From positions 1-48,555 of the forward strand of contig NZ_MAUD01000013.1 of NCBI RefSeq assembly GCF_001700515.1: a DNA stretch of 48,555 nt. The letters are read 5' to 3'. Of this stretch, positions 27,453-35,718 are shown piece by piece. The position numbers were made by a program, and so were the translations under genes. This stretch comes from Streptomyces lushanensis (GTDB lineage Bacteria > Actinomycetota > Actinomycetes > Streptomycetales > Streptomycetaceae). Below the pieces are notes generated by a model, which did no database searches, was not told the origin of the DNA, and was given only the letters and a program-made list of their open reading frames with translations. Position 1 is the first letter of the stretch. Each line of letters begins with the position of its first letter.

Positions 27453-29009
27453 ATGGCATCACGGCGGGACGAGCTGAACGCGTACACCTTTGCGAAGAGG
27501 CGCACGGTGGCCGCTTTTCTCCAACCTTCGCCCACCGGTACGGAGGAGGGCGCTCCCAGGCCGCTGCGTGCCGTGGTCCCGGGACTGGTCGTCGGCGCGC
27601 TCGTCCTGGCCGGGTTCGGCGCCTGGGGCATGTTCAAGCCGTCCGCCCCCAAGGACTGGGCCGCGCCGAACACCCATGTGATCGTCGGCAAGGACTCCAC
27701 CACCCGCTATGTCGTGCTGAACACACCGGGCAAGGAAAAGAAGGACCAGACCCTGCTCCATCCGGTGCTCAACCTCGCCTCGGCCCGGCTGCTGCTCACC
27801 CCGCAGCAGGGCAAGGTCATCCAGGTGCCCGACAAGATCCTGGACGCGGGCCGGCCTCCCCGCGGTCCGGTCCTGGGCATTCCCTACGCCCCGGACCGGC
27901 TGCCCTCCGACACGGAGGCCGCGAAGGCCAAGCGGTGGGCGGTCTGCGAACAGCCGGGCGGCGGGGAGGGCGCGAGCGTCCAGAAGGCCGCGTTCATCCT
28001 CGCGGAGCGCGACCTCTCCAGGACGGAGGGGAAGCACCGGCTGACGGGCGGTCAGGTGCTGTACGTCCAGGGCCAGCAGGACAGGGCACGTTTCCTGGTC
28101 GACGCGACCGGCATCAAATACCCGATCGGTGAGACAGCGGCCGACGAGGGCCATCTGACCGACGCCCTGGTCGGCAACCGCCTCCCCCAGGCCGTGACCG
28201 ACGACTGGCTGGCCACGCTGCACACCGGCAGCCCGATCACCTTTCCCACGATCCCGGGGACGGTGGGCGCTCCGGCGGACGTCGAGGGACAGCTCTCCCC
28301 GGAGGAGAACAGGATCGGCACGATCCTGCGGACCGAGACCGGCGACGGCCCGAGCTACTACGTGGTGCTGGCCGGCACGGCCCGGCCGATCTCCGAATTC
28401 ACCGCCCGGCTGCTCATCAGCTCTCCGCAGACCGCGCCGCTGAACATGGACGGCGAGGCGCGCTCCGTCGGCCTCCAGGACTTCGTCCCCGACGCGCGCC
28501 CCTTCGCCGGACAGGCGCCGCACTGGCCCGAACACAGGGCCGTCCAGGTCAACTCGGCCGGCGGCGGGGGCGCCCGGGACACCGTGTGCAGTGTGCTGCT
28601 CAAGGTCGACGGCCAGGGCGGTACGGCCCTGGCCACCTGGGCGGGACCCTCGTACCCGGCGGACATCACCGCCGGCGGCACCAGCACTTATGTCACTCCC
28701 GGCAGCGGTCTGCTCTACACCCAGGTCCAGGGCCGGCAGACCCGTCCCGACGGGTCGCTCTTCCTGGTGACCGACACCGGACTGCGCTACGCGGTCCAGA
28801 CGAACGGCGACAGCGACGCGGCCCGTTCCGACATCGGCACCGGCGGTCGGCGGGAGCAGCAGGACGGCAGGCCCGAGCCCAGCCAGGCACAGATCCGGCT
28901 CGGCTACGAGAAGGTCACCCCGAGCCTGGTCCCCATCGCCTGGTCGGAGTTCCTGTCCAAGGGCCCGCGGCTCGACACCAACAGCGCCCGTCAGCCCCAG
29001 GGCTCATGA
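27453..29009 (+). CDS. eccB: Type VII secretion protein EccB
   Basis: EccB is the periplasm-facing subunit of the ESX core. The 518-residue product begins ASRRDELNAYTFAKRRTVAAF, the diagnostic cytoplasmic segment (RDQLNAYRF/RR type), has one membrane helix (about 47-68, VVPGLVVGALVLAGFGAWGMF) and a long extracellular part with repeated R-domains; the two cysteines (WAVCEQPG and DTVCSVLL) probably form the family disulfide. ATG 27453 is preceded by GGGGACTC. Its stop overlaps ATG 29006 of the mycosin frame (ATGA), so the two genes form an operon. Confidence 0.94.
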   Translation: MASRRDELNAYTFAKRRTVAAFLQPSPTGTEEGAPRPLRAVVPGLVVGALVLAGFGAWGMFKPSAPKDWAAPNTHVIVGKDSTTRYVVLNTPGKEKKDQTLLHPVLNLASARLLLTPQQGKVIQVPDKILDAGRPPRGPVLGIPYAPDRLPSDTEAAKAKRWAVCEQPGGGEGASVQKAAFILAERDLSRTEGKHRLTGGQVLYVQGQQDRARFLVDATGIKYPIGETAADEGHLTDALVGNRLPQAVTDDWLATLHTGSPITFPTIPGTVGAPADVEGQLSPEENRIGTILRTETGDGPSYYVVLAGTARPISEFTARLLISSPQTAPLNMDGEARSVGLQDFVPDARPFAGQAPHWPEHRAVQVNSAGGGGARDTVCSVLLKVDGQGGTALATWAGPSYPADITAGGTSTYVTPGSGLLYTQVQGRQTRPDGSLFLVTDTGLRYAVQTNGDSDAARSDIGTGGRREQQDGRPEPSQAQIRLGYEKVTPSLVPIAWSEFLSKGPRLDTNSARQPQGS

Positions 29010-29041
29010 CGGGCGTACGGCTCATGAGGGGAGTACGAGCG

Positions 29042-30304
29042 ATGCCGTACGCGTGCCGCAGGACCGTCCTGCTGACCGCCGCCCTGGCGCTCACCGGTCT
29101 GTCGGCCCTGCCACCGGCGGCATCCGCCGGCGAGCGGCCCGGGAACCTCCGTACCGACGGCAGCGGCGAGTGCGCCTTCCCGATGAGGACGCAGATCGCG
29201 GGCACTCCCTGGGCCCTCCAGCGGGTGATGCTCGACGAGCTGTGGGCGGACACCAAGGGCAAGGGGGTACGGGTGGCCGTCATCGACACCGGGGTCGACA
29301 ACGCCAATCCCCAGCTCAGGTCCGCCGTCGACACCTCCTCGGGAACGGAGTTCCTGGCCAAGAAGATGGAGAGGGGCTCGCCGGCCGACGGCACGGACGA
29401 CCGCGTCGGCCACGGCACCAAGGTCGCGGGAATCATCGCCGCGCGCCCGCGCCCGGGCACCGGTTTCGTGGGACTCGCTCCCGAGGCCACGATCATCCCG
29501 ATCCGCCAGAACGACGAGCGGAACAGCGGCGACCAGCTGACCATGGCCTCGGCGATCGACCATGCCATCGACAAGGGCGCCGATGTCATCAACATCTCCC
29601 AGGACACCACCAAACCTCTCGGCCCGGACTCCGAACTCGGCCGGGCCGTGGCACGGGCCGTCCAGGCGGAGATCGTCGTCGTCGCCTCCGCGGGCAACGA
29701 CGGCCTCGACGGCCGGCTGAAGGACACCTATCCGGCGGCCTTCGACGGTGTCCTCGCCGTCGCCTCCTCCGACCGCAACAACGAGCGCGCGGCCTTCTCG
29801 CAGTCCGGGGAGTTCGTGGGAGTGGCCGCGCCGGGCGTGGACATGGTCTCGACCGTCCCCGGCGACGGCCAGTGCGTCGACAACGGCACCAGTTTCTCGG
29901 CGCCCTATGTCGCGGGAGTCGCGGCCCTGCTGCGCGCCGAGCATCCCGACTGGAAGGCGCACCAGATCATCGCCCAGATCGAGCAGACCGCCGTGCGCGG
30001 CATCAACGGCCATGACGCCTTCGTCGGCTGGGGAGTGGTCGATCCGGTGCGCGCGCTGAGCGAGGACGACCGCGCGCCCGAGTCCCCGACCCCCGACCCG
30101 GGACCGCCCCGGCCGCCCGCGCCGGAGCCCGCGTATCTGGCCGTGTCGGAGACCGCCCAGGAGCGCACCGAACGCCACGCGACCTATGCCCTCGGGATCG
30201 CGGCGGTGCTGGTCGCGGTCGTCGCGGGCGCGGCCACGGTGGTCCGTGACACCCGTGCGAAAGCCGCCGGGCGGGCCGCGGTCGAGTCAACTCCCCCTAT
30301 GTGA
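29042..30304 (+). CDS. mycP: Type VII secretion-associated serine protease mycosin
   Basis: A membrane-anchored subtilase that stabilises the ESX complex and cleaves ESX substrates outside the membrane. From ATG 29042 (GGGGAG 8 bases upstream) it has 420 residues: signal peptide (RRTVLLTAALALTGLSALPP, cut near SAG), then the catalytic Asp in VAVIDTGVDN, His in VGHGTKVAGI and Ser in NGTSFSAPYVAG, with the oxyanion Asn in ASAGND. A Pro-rich linker leads to a C-terminal membrane helix (YALGIAAVLVAVVAGAATVV). An upstream in-frame ATG 29006 overlaps the eccB stop and would add 12 residues. All catalytic residues are intact. Confidence 0.93.
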   Translation: MPYACRRTVLLTAALALTGLSALPPAASAGERPGNLRTDGSGECAFPMRTQIAGTPWALQRVMLDELWADTKGKGVRVAVIDTGVDNANPQLRSAVDTSSGTEFLAKKMERGSPADGTDDRVGHGTKVAGIIAARPRPGTGFVGLAPEATIIPIRQNDERNSGDQLTMASAIDHAIDKGADVINISQDTTKPLGPDSELGRAVARAVQAEIVVVASAGNDGLDGRLKDTYPAAFDGVLAVASSDRNNERAAFSQSGEFVGVAAPGVDMVSTVPGDGQCVDNGTSFSAPYVAGVAALLRAEHPDWKAHQIIAQIEQTAVRGINGHDAFVGWGVVDPVRALSEDDRAPESPTPDPGPPRPPAPEPAYLAVSETAQERTERHATYALGIAAVLVAVVAGAATVVRDTRAKAAGRAAVESTPPM

Positions 30305-30308
30305 CTTT

Positions 30309-30322
30309 GCAGTTGGAACTGC
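30309..30322. promoter_or_regulatory. 14-bp perfect palindrome, candidate operator
   Basis: GCAGTTGGAACTGC is an inverted repeat of six bases around a GG centre. It covers the -35 box (30313-30318) of the WXG100 promoter, the position expected for a repressor site. Confidence 0.5.
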
Positions 30323-30341
30323 CGTACCGAGTGGCTAAAGT
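30313..30341 (+). promoter_or_regulatory. Candidate promoter of the WXG100 gene pair
   Basis: TTGGAA (30313-30318), a 17-base spacer and TAAAGT (30336-30341) fit the principal-sigma consensus well and would start transcription near 30348. This lets the two WXG100 genes be made more strongly than the upstream eccB-mycP, as expected for secreted substrates. Confidence 0.55.
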
Positions 30342-30458
30342 GAACGGCGGGATTGTGCGGGTGACCGCCGATTCCACACGGGGGCGGCATCGAGATGCTT
30401 CCCGTCCATGGCGCGGATCTTCATGGCGCATCGCAGGAAGACAGGAAGAAGGGGCAAG

Positions 30459-30797
30459 ATGTCGAAGGATCTGAATGTCACCAGTGGAGATCAAATCGAT
30501 CTCGCCAACAAGATCCAGGGCTTCCACGACGAGCTTCAGTCGCGTATCACCTCCCTCAACGGTGTGGTGGACCGTATTCAGGCGGGCTGGCAGGGTGCGG
30601 CCAGCAAGGAGTACGACCGGGTGCAGAACGATCTGAACCAGCGCCTGCGGAACATGCGCGTCGAGCTGGTCAAGCTCGAAGAGATCATGCGTATGAGCGC
30701 CGACGGTTTCACCCAGCAGGAAGAGGACCGCATCGCGTCCTTCCGGCGGATGGACGACTCCTCCCAGGGCCGGAGCGCCATTCTCGGGATGGCCTGA
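30459..30797 (+). CDS. esxB: WXG100 family ESX secretion substrate (first of pair)
   Basis: A 112-residue all-alpha protein. The WXG turn is AGWQGAAS (W about residue 48 from ATG 30459), between two long helices (DLANKIQGFHDELQSRITSLNG and KEYDRVQNDLNQRLRNMRVELVKLEEIM). The YxxxD/E export signal expected after helix 2 is imperfect: Tyr is replaced by Phe (FTQQE). It should pair with the next gene's product as a heterodimer. The start gives the usual WXG100 length; upstream in-frame codons do not fit. The symbol follows S. coelicolor naming as I recall it. Confidence 0.88.
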   Translation: MSKDLNVTSGDQIDLANKIQGFHDELQSRITSLNGVVDRIQAGWQGAASKEYDRVQNDLNQRLRNMRVELVKLEEIMRMSADGFTQQEEDRIASFRRMDDSSQGRSAILGMA

Positions 30798-30844
30798 GCC
30801 GCCGTCCGCCACCTCCCGCCGAATTCCGTCTTGAGGAGCATGAC

Positions 30845-31141
30845 ATGACGACTGCCGTCAATTACGACACGGTGACCCAGGCGGCCGGTGACGTCCGGCT
30901 GACCGCCACTCAGCTCAACCAGGAACTCGAAGATCTGATGGCCAAGGTCAGGGCCGTCGCCGAGAACTGGGAAGGTGAGGCCAAGGTCGCCTACCGCGAG
31001 AGCCAGGACCGCCTCACCCGCGACATGGCAGGGATGAACCAGGACCTGGCCCGTATCGCCCAGTTGCTCGACGAGTCGGTCATCGGCTACCAGGACACCG
31101 ACCGCGGCAACGCGGCCCGGTTCCGGATGCAGATGGGCTGA
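30845..31141 (+). CDS. esxA: WXG100 family ESX secretion substrate (second of pair)
   Basis: A 98-residue helical hairpin protein: first helix around VTQAAGDVRLTATQLNQELEDL, WXG turn ENWEGEAK, second helix around RLTRDMAGMNQDLARIAQLL. After it comes YQDTD, a complete YxxxD secretion signal for EccC recognition. A GAGGAG site precedes ATG 30845 by about 7 bases. It is 47 bases downstream of the first WXG100 gene and followed by a perfect 15-bp terminator, so the pair is one small operon. The symbol follows S. coelicolor usage; by signal content it is the EsxB/CFP-10-like partner. Confidence 0.88.
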   Translation: MTTAVNYDTVTQAAGDVRLTATQLNQELEDLMAKVRAVAENWEGEAKVAYRESQDRLTRDMAGMNQDLARIAQLLDESVIGYQDTDRGNAARFRMQMG

Positions 31142-31155
31142 TCCGCCGCACGTAC

Positions 31156-31190
31156 CGAAGGGGGTGTCCGCCGCGCGGACACCCCCTTCG
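31156..31190. terminator. Terminator after the WXG100 pair
   Basis: CGAAGGGGGTGTCCG (31156-31170) and CGGACACCCCCTTCG (31176-31190) form a perfect 15-bp stem with loop CCGCG. It lies between convergent genes and can serve both strands. Confidence 0.8.
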
Positions 31191-31237
31191 CCGTTCCCCG
31201 GGCCCGGCGTCGTACCGAGCCGCTCGGGTCCCGGGTG

Positions 31238-31483
31238 CTACTTGAGGTCGAACTCCCCGTCCCGGGCGCCCAGGACGAACGCGTCCCACTCCGCCTTCGT
31301 GTACCGCAGCACCGTCTGCGGATCCTGCGACGACCGCATCGCGACGGCCCCTTCCGGCAGATACGCGATCTCCACCCGCTCCTCGTCCGGACTCGTCCCG
31401 GGCGCGCCGAGCCACTCCACACCGGAGATGTCCAGGGCGTACAGCTCTTCCTTCTGACGTTCCTTGTCCGTCGCGTCAGCCAT
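31238..31483 (-). CDS. DUF397 domain protein
   Basis: An 81-residue protein with the DUF397 pattern: VEWLGAPG... then VEIAYLPEGAVAMRSSQDPQTVLRYTKAEWDAF, where MRSSQDP and the final W-x-AF-x-x-G-A-x-x-GEFD are typical. DUF397 proteins usually sit beside an XRE-type regulator as a pair; no such partner is present here. It is inserted between the esx pair and eccC, on the eccC strand. GGGAGG lies about 9 bases before ATG 31483. Its function in the ESX locus is unknown; modulation of an unlinked regulator is a guess. Confidence 0.85.
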   Translation of the reverse strand: MADATDKERQKEELYALDISGVEWLGAPGTSPDEERVEIAYLPEGAVAMRSSQDPQTVLRYTKAEWDAFVLGARDGEFDLK

Positions 31484-31599
31484 CGTGCGATCCCTCCCGG
31501 GGTATTGCGTGCGAGCTACATCACTCACCCTAGTGCGGCGAAAGACGGCGGGACGGCGCGTTCCCAGGTCTGTTCCCGGCTCCGTTTCCGGGGCCGGTT

Positions 31600-34500
31600 C
31601 TAGGTCCGGTCCGGCAGCCATCCCACCTGCACCAGCGGCGCGCCGCGCTTGCGCGAGACGAACGTGCCGCGGCCCGCGGGCATGGGACGGGCCCTGACAT
31701 TGCCGAGGATGTCGCCCTCGCCCGGATCGCCGGAGAGGATCACGCCCTGGGCGCCCAGTTCCTTCATCCGCTGCATGAACGGCTCGTACATCGCGCGCGA
31801 GGCGCCCGCCGCACTGCGCGCGACGACGAAGCGGATACCGACGTCCCGGGCGAAGGGGAGATGTTCCACCAGGCCCGCCAGCGGATTGCCCGAGCCGGTC
31901 GCGACCAGCTCGTAGTCGTCGATCAGCACGAAGAGCTGCGGACCGTTCCACCAGCTCCGGTCGCGGAGCTGCTGCGGAGTGATGTCCGGCTTCGGTGCCC
32001 GCTTCTGCATCACCGTGCCGATGGCGTCCATGTGCATCTGCATGGCCGACGCCATCGGCGCGTACTCCAGCAGATGCGAGGACGGTACGGCCTCCAGCAT
32101 CGAACGGCGGTAGTCACCGACCACGATCCGCGCCTGCTCCGGTGTGTAGCGCTCGGAGATCTGCTTGGCGATCAGCCGCAGCAGCGCGGTCTTCCCGGAC
32201 TCGCTCTCCCCGAAGACCATGAAGAACGGGTCGGTCTCGAAGTCGACGAACACCGGCTCCAGACCGGTCTCGTCGATACCGATCGCGATGCCGTGCTGCG
32301 GGAACTCGAAGCCCTTGGGAAGCTGCTCGGCGGGCAGCTTGCGGGGGAGCAGCCGTACGGTCGGAGCCGCCGGTCCCGTCCAGCCCTCCCTGACCGCGCG
32401 GACGAACGCCGTCTGGCCGTCCGAGAGATCGGCGGCGCCGCTCACTCCGTCGATCCGCGGCAGCCCGCCCATGAAGTGCAGCTTCTCGGGCACCTGACCG
32501 CGGCCCGGCACTCCCGTCGGCACATTGGCCGCGACCTTGCGGTCGAACTCCGAGTCCATGACATCACCGAGCCGCAGCTCCAGCCGCCCCAGCATCTGGT
32601 CCTTCAGCGCCGCGCGCACCTCCATGTAACGGGCGGCGGTGACCACGACATGGACGCCGTAGCCCAGACCGCGCGCCGCCAGATCGGAGACGACCGGCTC
32701 CAGCAGGTCGTAGTCGTTCTTGAAGCCGCCCCAGCCGTCGATGACCAGGAAGACGTCTCCCCAGGGCTCACCGGGCAGTTCGCCCGCCGCGCGCCTGCGC
32801 CGGTAGGTCGCGATGGAGTCGATGCCGTTCGAACGGAAGAACTCCTCGCGCCGGTTGAGCACCCCCAGCACCTCCGCGACCGCGCGCCGGACCCGCTCCG
32901 GGTCGAGCCGGGACGCGACTCCGCCGACATGCGGCAGATCGGCGAGCGAGGCAAGCCCGCCACCGCCGAAGTCCAGTGCGTAGAACTGCACTTCGTGCGG
33001 GGTGTGGGTGAGGGCGAACGACGCGATCAGCGTTCGCATCAGCGTCGACTTGCCGGACTGCGGACCGCCCACCACGAGCATGTGGCCGGCCGCTCCGGAG
33101 AAGTCCCGGTAGAGGACCTCACGGCGCTGCTCGAAGGGCTTGTCGATCAGACCGAGCGGTACGGTCAGACCGCCGGGCCGGGTGTACTCGGTCGCGTTCA
33201 GCCCGCGCTCGGCGGTCACCGCGATCCCGGGCAGCAGCTGGTCGAGCGTCGGTGCCTCGTCCAGCGGCGGCAGCCACACCTGGTGCGCGGGCACCCCCTG
33301 CCCGTCCAGCCGGCGCACGATCACATCGAGGACGGTGTCCGCGAGCGCGTCGTCCTGCGGGGCCGAGGGCGTGGGCGCGGCGGCCGGATCCGGCGCCGCG
33401 TACACCACGGGCACCGGAGCGGCCGTGAAGAGCGCGGGCCGCCGCTCCACATGGAGCTGTCCCACCGGGAGATCGGGACCGCCGGTGCGGTACGTGCCGG
33501 AGACGTACGCCGCCTTGAACCGGGTCATCTCGTCCGTACCGAACTTGAGATAGCCGGAGCCGGGCACCGACGGCAGGTGGTACGCGTCGGGCACGCCCAG
33601 CGCCGTGCGCGACTCGGCCGCCGAGAACGTCCGCAGACCGATGCGGTACGACAGATACGTGTCGAGCCCGCGCAGCCTGCCCTCCTCCAGCCGCTGCGAG
33701 GCCAGCAGCAGATGCACCCCCAGGGACCGGCCGATCCGGCCGATCTGGATGAACATGTCGATGAAGTCGGGCTTGGCGGTGAGCAGTTCGGAGAACTCGT
33801 CGATCACCAGCACGAGCGAGGCCAGCGGCTCCAGCGCCGCGCCCGCCGCCCGCGCCTTCTCGTAGTCGTGGATGTTGGCGTAGTTGCCCGCCGAGCGCAG
33901 CAGCTCCTGACGGCGCTGGAGTTCACCGCGGATCGCGTCGCCCATCCGGTCGACCAGGGTCAGATCGTCCGACAGGTTGGTGATGACCGCCGCCACATGG
34001 GGCATCTGCGACATCCCGGCGAAGGTCGCGCCGCCCTTGAAGTCGGCGAGGACGAAGTTCAGCGTCTCCGAGGAATGGGTGACGGCGAGCCCCAGCACCA
34101 GCGTGCGCAGCAGCTCCGACTTGCCGGAACCGGTCGCGCCGACACAGAGCCCGTGCGGTCCCATCCCCTCCTGCGCGGCCTCCTTGAGGTCGAGCATCAC
34201 CGGCCGGCCGTCCTCGCCGACACCGATCGGCACGCGCAGCCGCTCGGCCGTCGACCGGGGCCGCCAGGTACGGGCCACGTCGACCGCCGCCGCGTCACCG
34301 AGATTGAGCAGATCCGTGAAGTCCAGGTTGGCGAGCAGCGGTTCGTCCTCGTCACCGCCGCCCGTACGCAGCGGGGCGAGCTGCCGCGCGAGCGCCTCGG
34401 CGGCGGGCAGCGAGATCCCGTCCGGCACGCCCTCGTACGCCAGACCCCCGCCGGACTCCAGCCGCAGCCGGCCCGGCCGCACCACCACGGACAGTCCGCC

Positions 34501-35556
34501 GCGCGGCTCGTCCAGCTCACCGGGGACGACCTCCACGACCGTCACGCCCTGAAGCCCCTCGGCCGCCGCGAACAGCGAGTCCGGCGGCACCGTCCCGCCG
34601 TCCAGCACCACCACCACATGCGGCTGGTCCAGCACCGGACGGCTGTCCCTGCTGAACCGGGGCCGCCCGTCCAGCCTGCCCCGCAGAAGCTGCTCCAGCT
34701 CACCGAGATCGTCGCCGAACAGCCGCTTCGTACCGGCGCCGTCGATCTGTCCCGGCACCTGCGTGTGCGGCAGCCACTTCGTCCAGTCCCAGCGCGCGAC
34801 CGCTCCCGGCGCCGCCACCACCGCGACCGTCACATCCTCGGGCGAGTGCAGCGTCACCAACTGGGCGATCAGCGCGCGGGCCGCCGAGTGCGCCGACTCC
34901 GGCTCGCCCGAGACCGTCACATGGTAGAAAGCGCGCATCGACACGGCCATCGGCAGCCCGTCCAGCGAGCCGTGCACCGCGAGGAACCGCTGCATCGCCC
35001 CGGCGCACAGCGGCTCCAGCTCGTCGACCGGAGCCGTGTCGGGCGCGACCAGCGCCGTGGCCAGCCGCTGAGCGCCGAGCCCGATCCTGAGCTGCCCGAA
35101 GTCCCCGTCGCCGACGCGCCGTTCCCACACTCGCGAGCCCTCGGCCACCACCGACCAGAGCTGCTCGGGCGAGGGATGCAGATAGAGCTGGGCGTCGCGC
35201 TGCGCCCGCGCCGTCCTGCGGACCGTACGCCGCGTCTGCGCGAGGTACTTGAGGTAGTCGCGCCGCACGTCGGCCATTTGCCCCTGCGTACCGCGACGGA
35301 ATCTGACGATCTGCGCGACGATCATCGCCACCGTCGAGAACAGCATCAGCACGCCCATGATCCGCATGAACGGAGGCGCCTGCGGCGAGAAGAAGAAGAC
35401 CACCGACGAGCCCATGCCGAGCACCGGCAGGACCTGCATCAGCATGCCCTCCTGCTGACCGCGCGGCAGTTCCGGCGGCGCCTCCAGGGCCAGGGCATCC
35501 GTGGGCACTTCCGGCGGAAGGGACCGTGGTGGGCGTTTGACGACGATCTGGCTCAC
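31600..35556 (-). CDS. eccC: Type VII secretion protein EccC (fused EccCa-EccCb)
   Basis: The motor ATPase of the ESX system. The 1318-residue product has two N-terminal membrane helices (about 37-85) and a DUF region. Three FtsK/SpoIIIE-type ATPase domains follow. Domain 1: Walker A GATGSGKSE near 473 and Walker B LVLVIDEFSELL near 585. Domain 2: GGPQSGKST near 830 with VFLVIDGWGGF near 935, where the catalytic Glu is replaced by Gly. Domain 3: GESESGKTA near 1115 with LFVLIDDYELV near 1210, where Asp takes the place of the catalytic Glu. Only domain 1 looks fully competent, as known for EccC, where domains 2-3 bind substrate signals. Single-chain form, not split as in ESX-1. Divergent from eccD. 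Confidence 0.95.
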   Translation of the reverse strand: MSQIVVKRPPRSLPPEVPTDALALEAPPELPRGQQEGMLMQVLPVLGMGSSVVFFFSPQAPPFMRIMGVLMLFSTVAMIVAQIVRFRRGTQGQMADVRRDYLKYLAQTRRTVRRTARAQRDAQLYLHPSPEQLWSVVAEGSRVWERRVGDGDFGQLRIGLGAQRLATALVAPDTAPVDELEPLCAGAMQRFLAVHGSLDGLPMAVSMRAFYHVTVSGEPESAHSAARALIAQLVTLHSPEDVTVAVVAAPGAVARWDWTKWLPHTQVPGQIDGAGTKRLFGDDLGELEQLLRGRLDGRPRFSRDSRPVLDQPHVVVVLDGGTVPPDSLFAAAEGLQGVTVVEVVPGELDEPRGGLSVVVRPGRLRLESGGGLAYEGVPDGISLPAAEALARQLAPLRTGGGDEDEPLLANLDFTDLLNLGDAAAVDVARTWRPRSTAERLRVPIGVGEDGRPVMLDLKEAAQEGMGPHGLCVGATGSGKSELLRTLVLGLAVTHSSETLNFVLADFKGGATFAGMSQMPHVAAVITNLSDDLTLVDRMGDAIRGELQRRQELLRSAGNYANIHDYEKARAAGAALEPLASLVLVIDEFSELLTAKPDFIDMFIQIGRIGRSLGVHLLLASQRLEEGRLRGLDTYLSYRIGLRTFSAAESRTALGVPDAYHLPSVPGSGYLKFGTDEMTRFKAAYVSGTYRTGGPDLPVGQLHVERRPALFTAAPVPVVYAAPDPAAAPTPSAPQDDALADTVLDVIVRRLDGQGVPAHQVWLPPLDEAPTLDQLLPGIAVTAERGLNATEYTRPGGLTVPLGLIDKPFEQRREVLYRDFSGAAGHMLVVGGPQSGKSTLMRTLIASFALTHTPHEVQFYALDFGGGGLASLADLPHVGGVASRLDPERVRRAVAEVLGVLNRREEFFRSNGIDSIATYRRRRAAGELPGEPWGDVFLVIDGWGGFKNDYDLLEPVVSDLAARGLGYGVHVVVTAARYMEVRAALKDQMLGRLELRLGDVMDSEFDRKVAANVPTGVPGRGQVPEKLHFMGGLPRIDGVSGAADLSDGQTAFVRAVREGWTGPAAPTVRLLPRKLPAEQLPKGFEFPQHGIAIGIDETGLEPVFVDFETDPFFMVFGESESGKTALLRLIAKQISERYTPEQARIVVGDYRRSMLEAVPSSHLLEYAPMASAMQMHMDAIGTVMQKRAPKPDITPQQLRDRSWWNGPQLFVLIDDYELVATGSGNPLAGLVEHLPFARDVGIRFVVARSAAGASRAMYEPFMQRMKELGAQGVILSGDPGEGDILGNVRARPMPAGRGTFVSRKRGAPLVQVGWLPDRT

Positions 35557-35718
35557 CGGAGCATCAATCCCTCAAGACGGACGGGCAGTTCCGTACCGGC
35601 GCCCCCGTGGCGACGGCCTCCCTCCGCGCGACGGAGATCCTACTTGCAGACCTCCGCGGGGCGCCCCGGTAGGGTGACGCGCGCACCGTGCGCAACCGCG
35701 AATCAGGGGGACAGACAC
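35557..35718. promoter_or_regulatory. Divergent eccC/eccD control region
   Basis: 162 bp between outward-read genes. A possible eccD promoter is TTGCAG (35644-35649) and TAGGGT (35670-35675), but the 20-base spacer is long. AGGGGG at 35705-35710 is the eccD ribosome-binding site. Nothing clear for eccC. Confidence 0.35.

Noticed and set aside
31861..35718. Long plus-strand open frame opposite eccC running into eccD
   Set aside because: Arg/His/Gln-rich antisense translation of eccC; the real protein in this frame starts at GTG 35719 (EccD).
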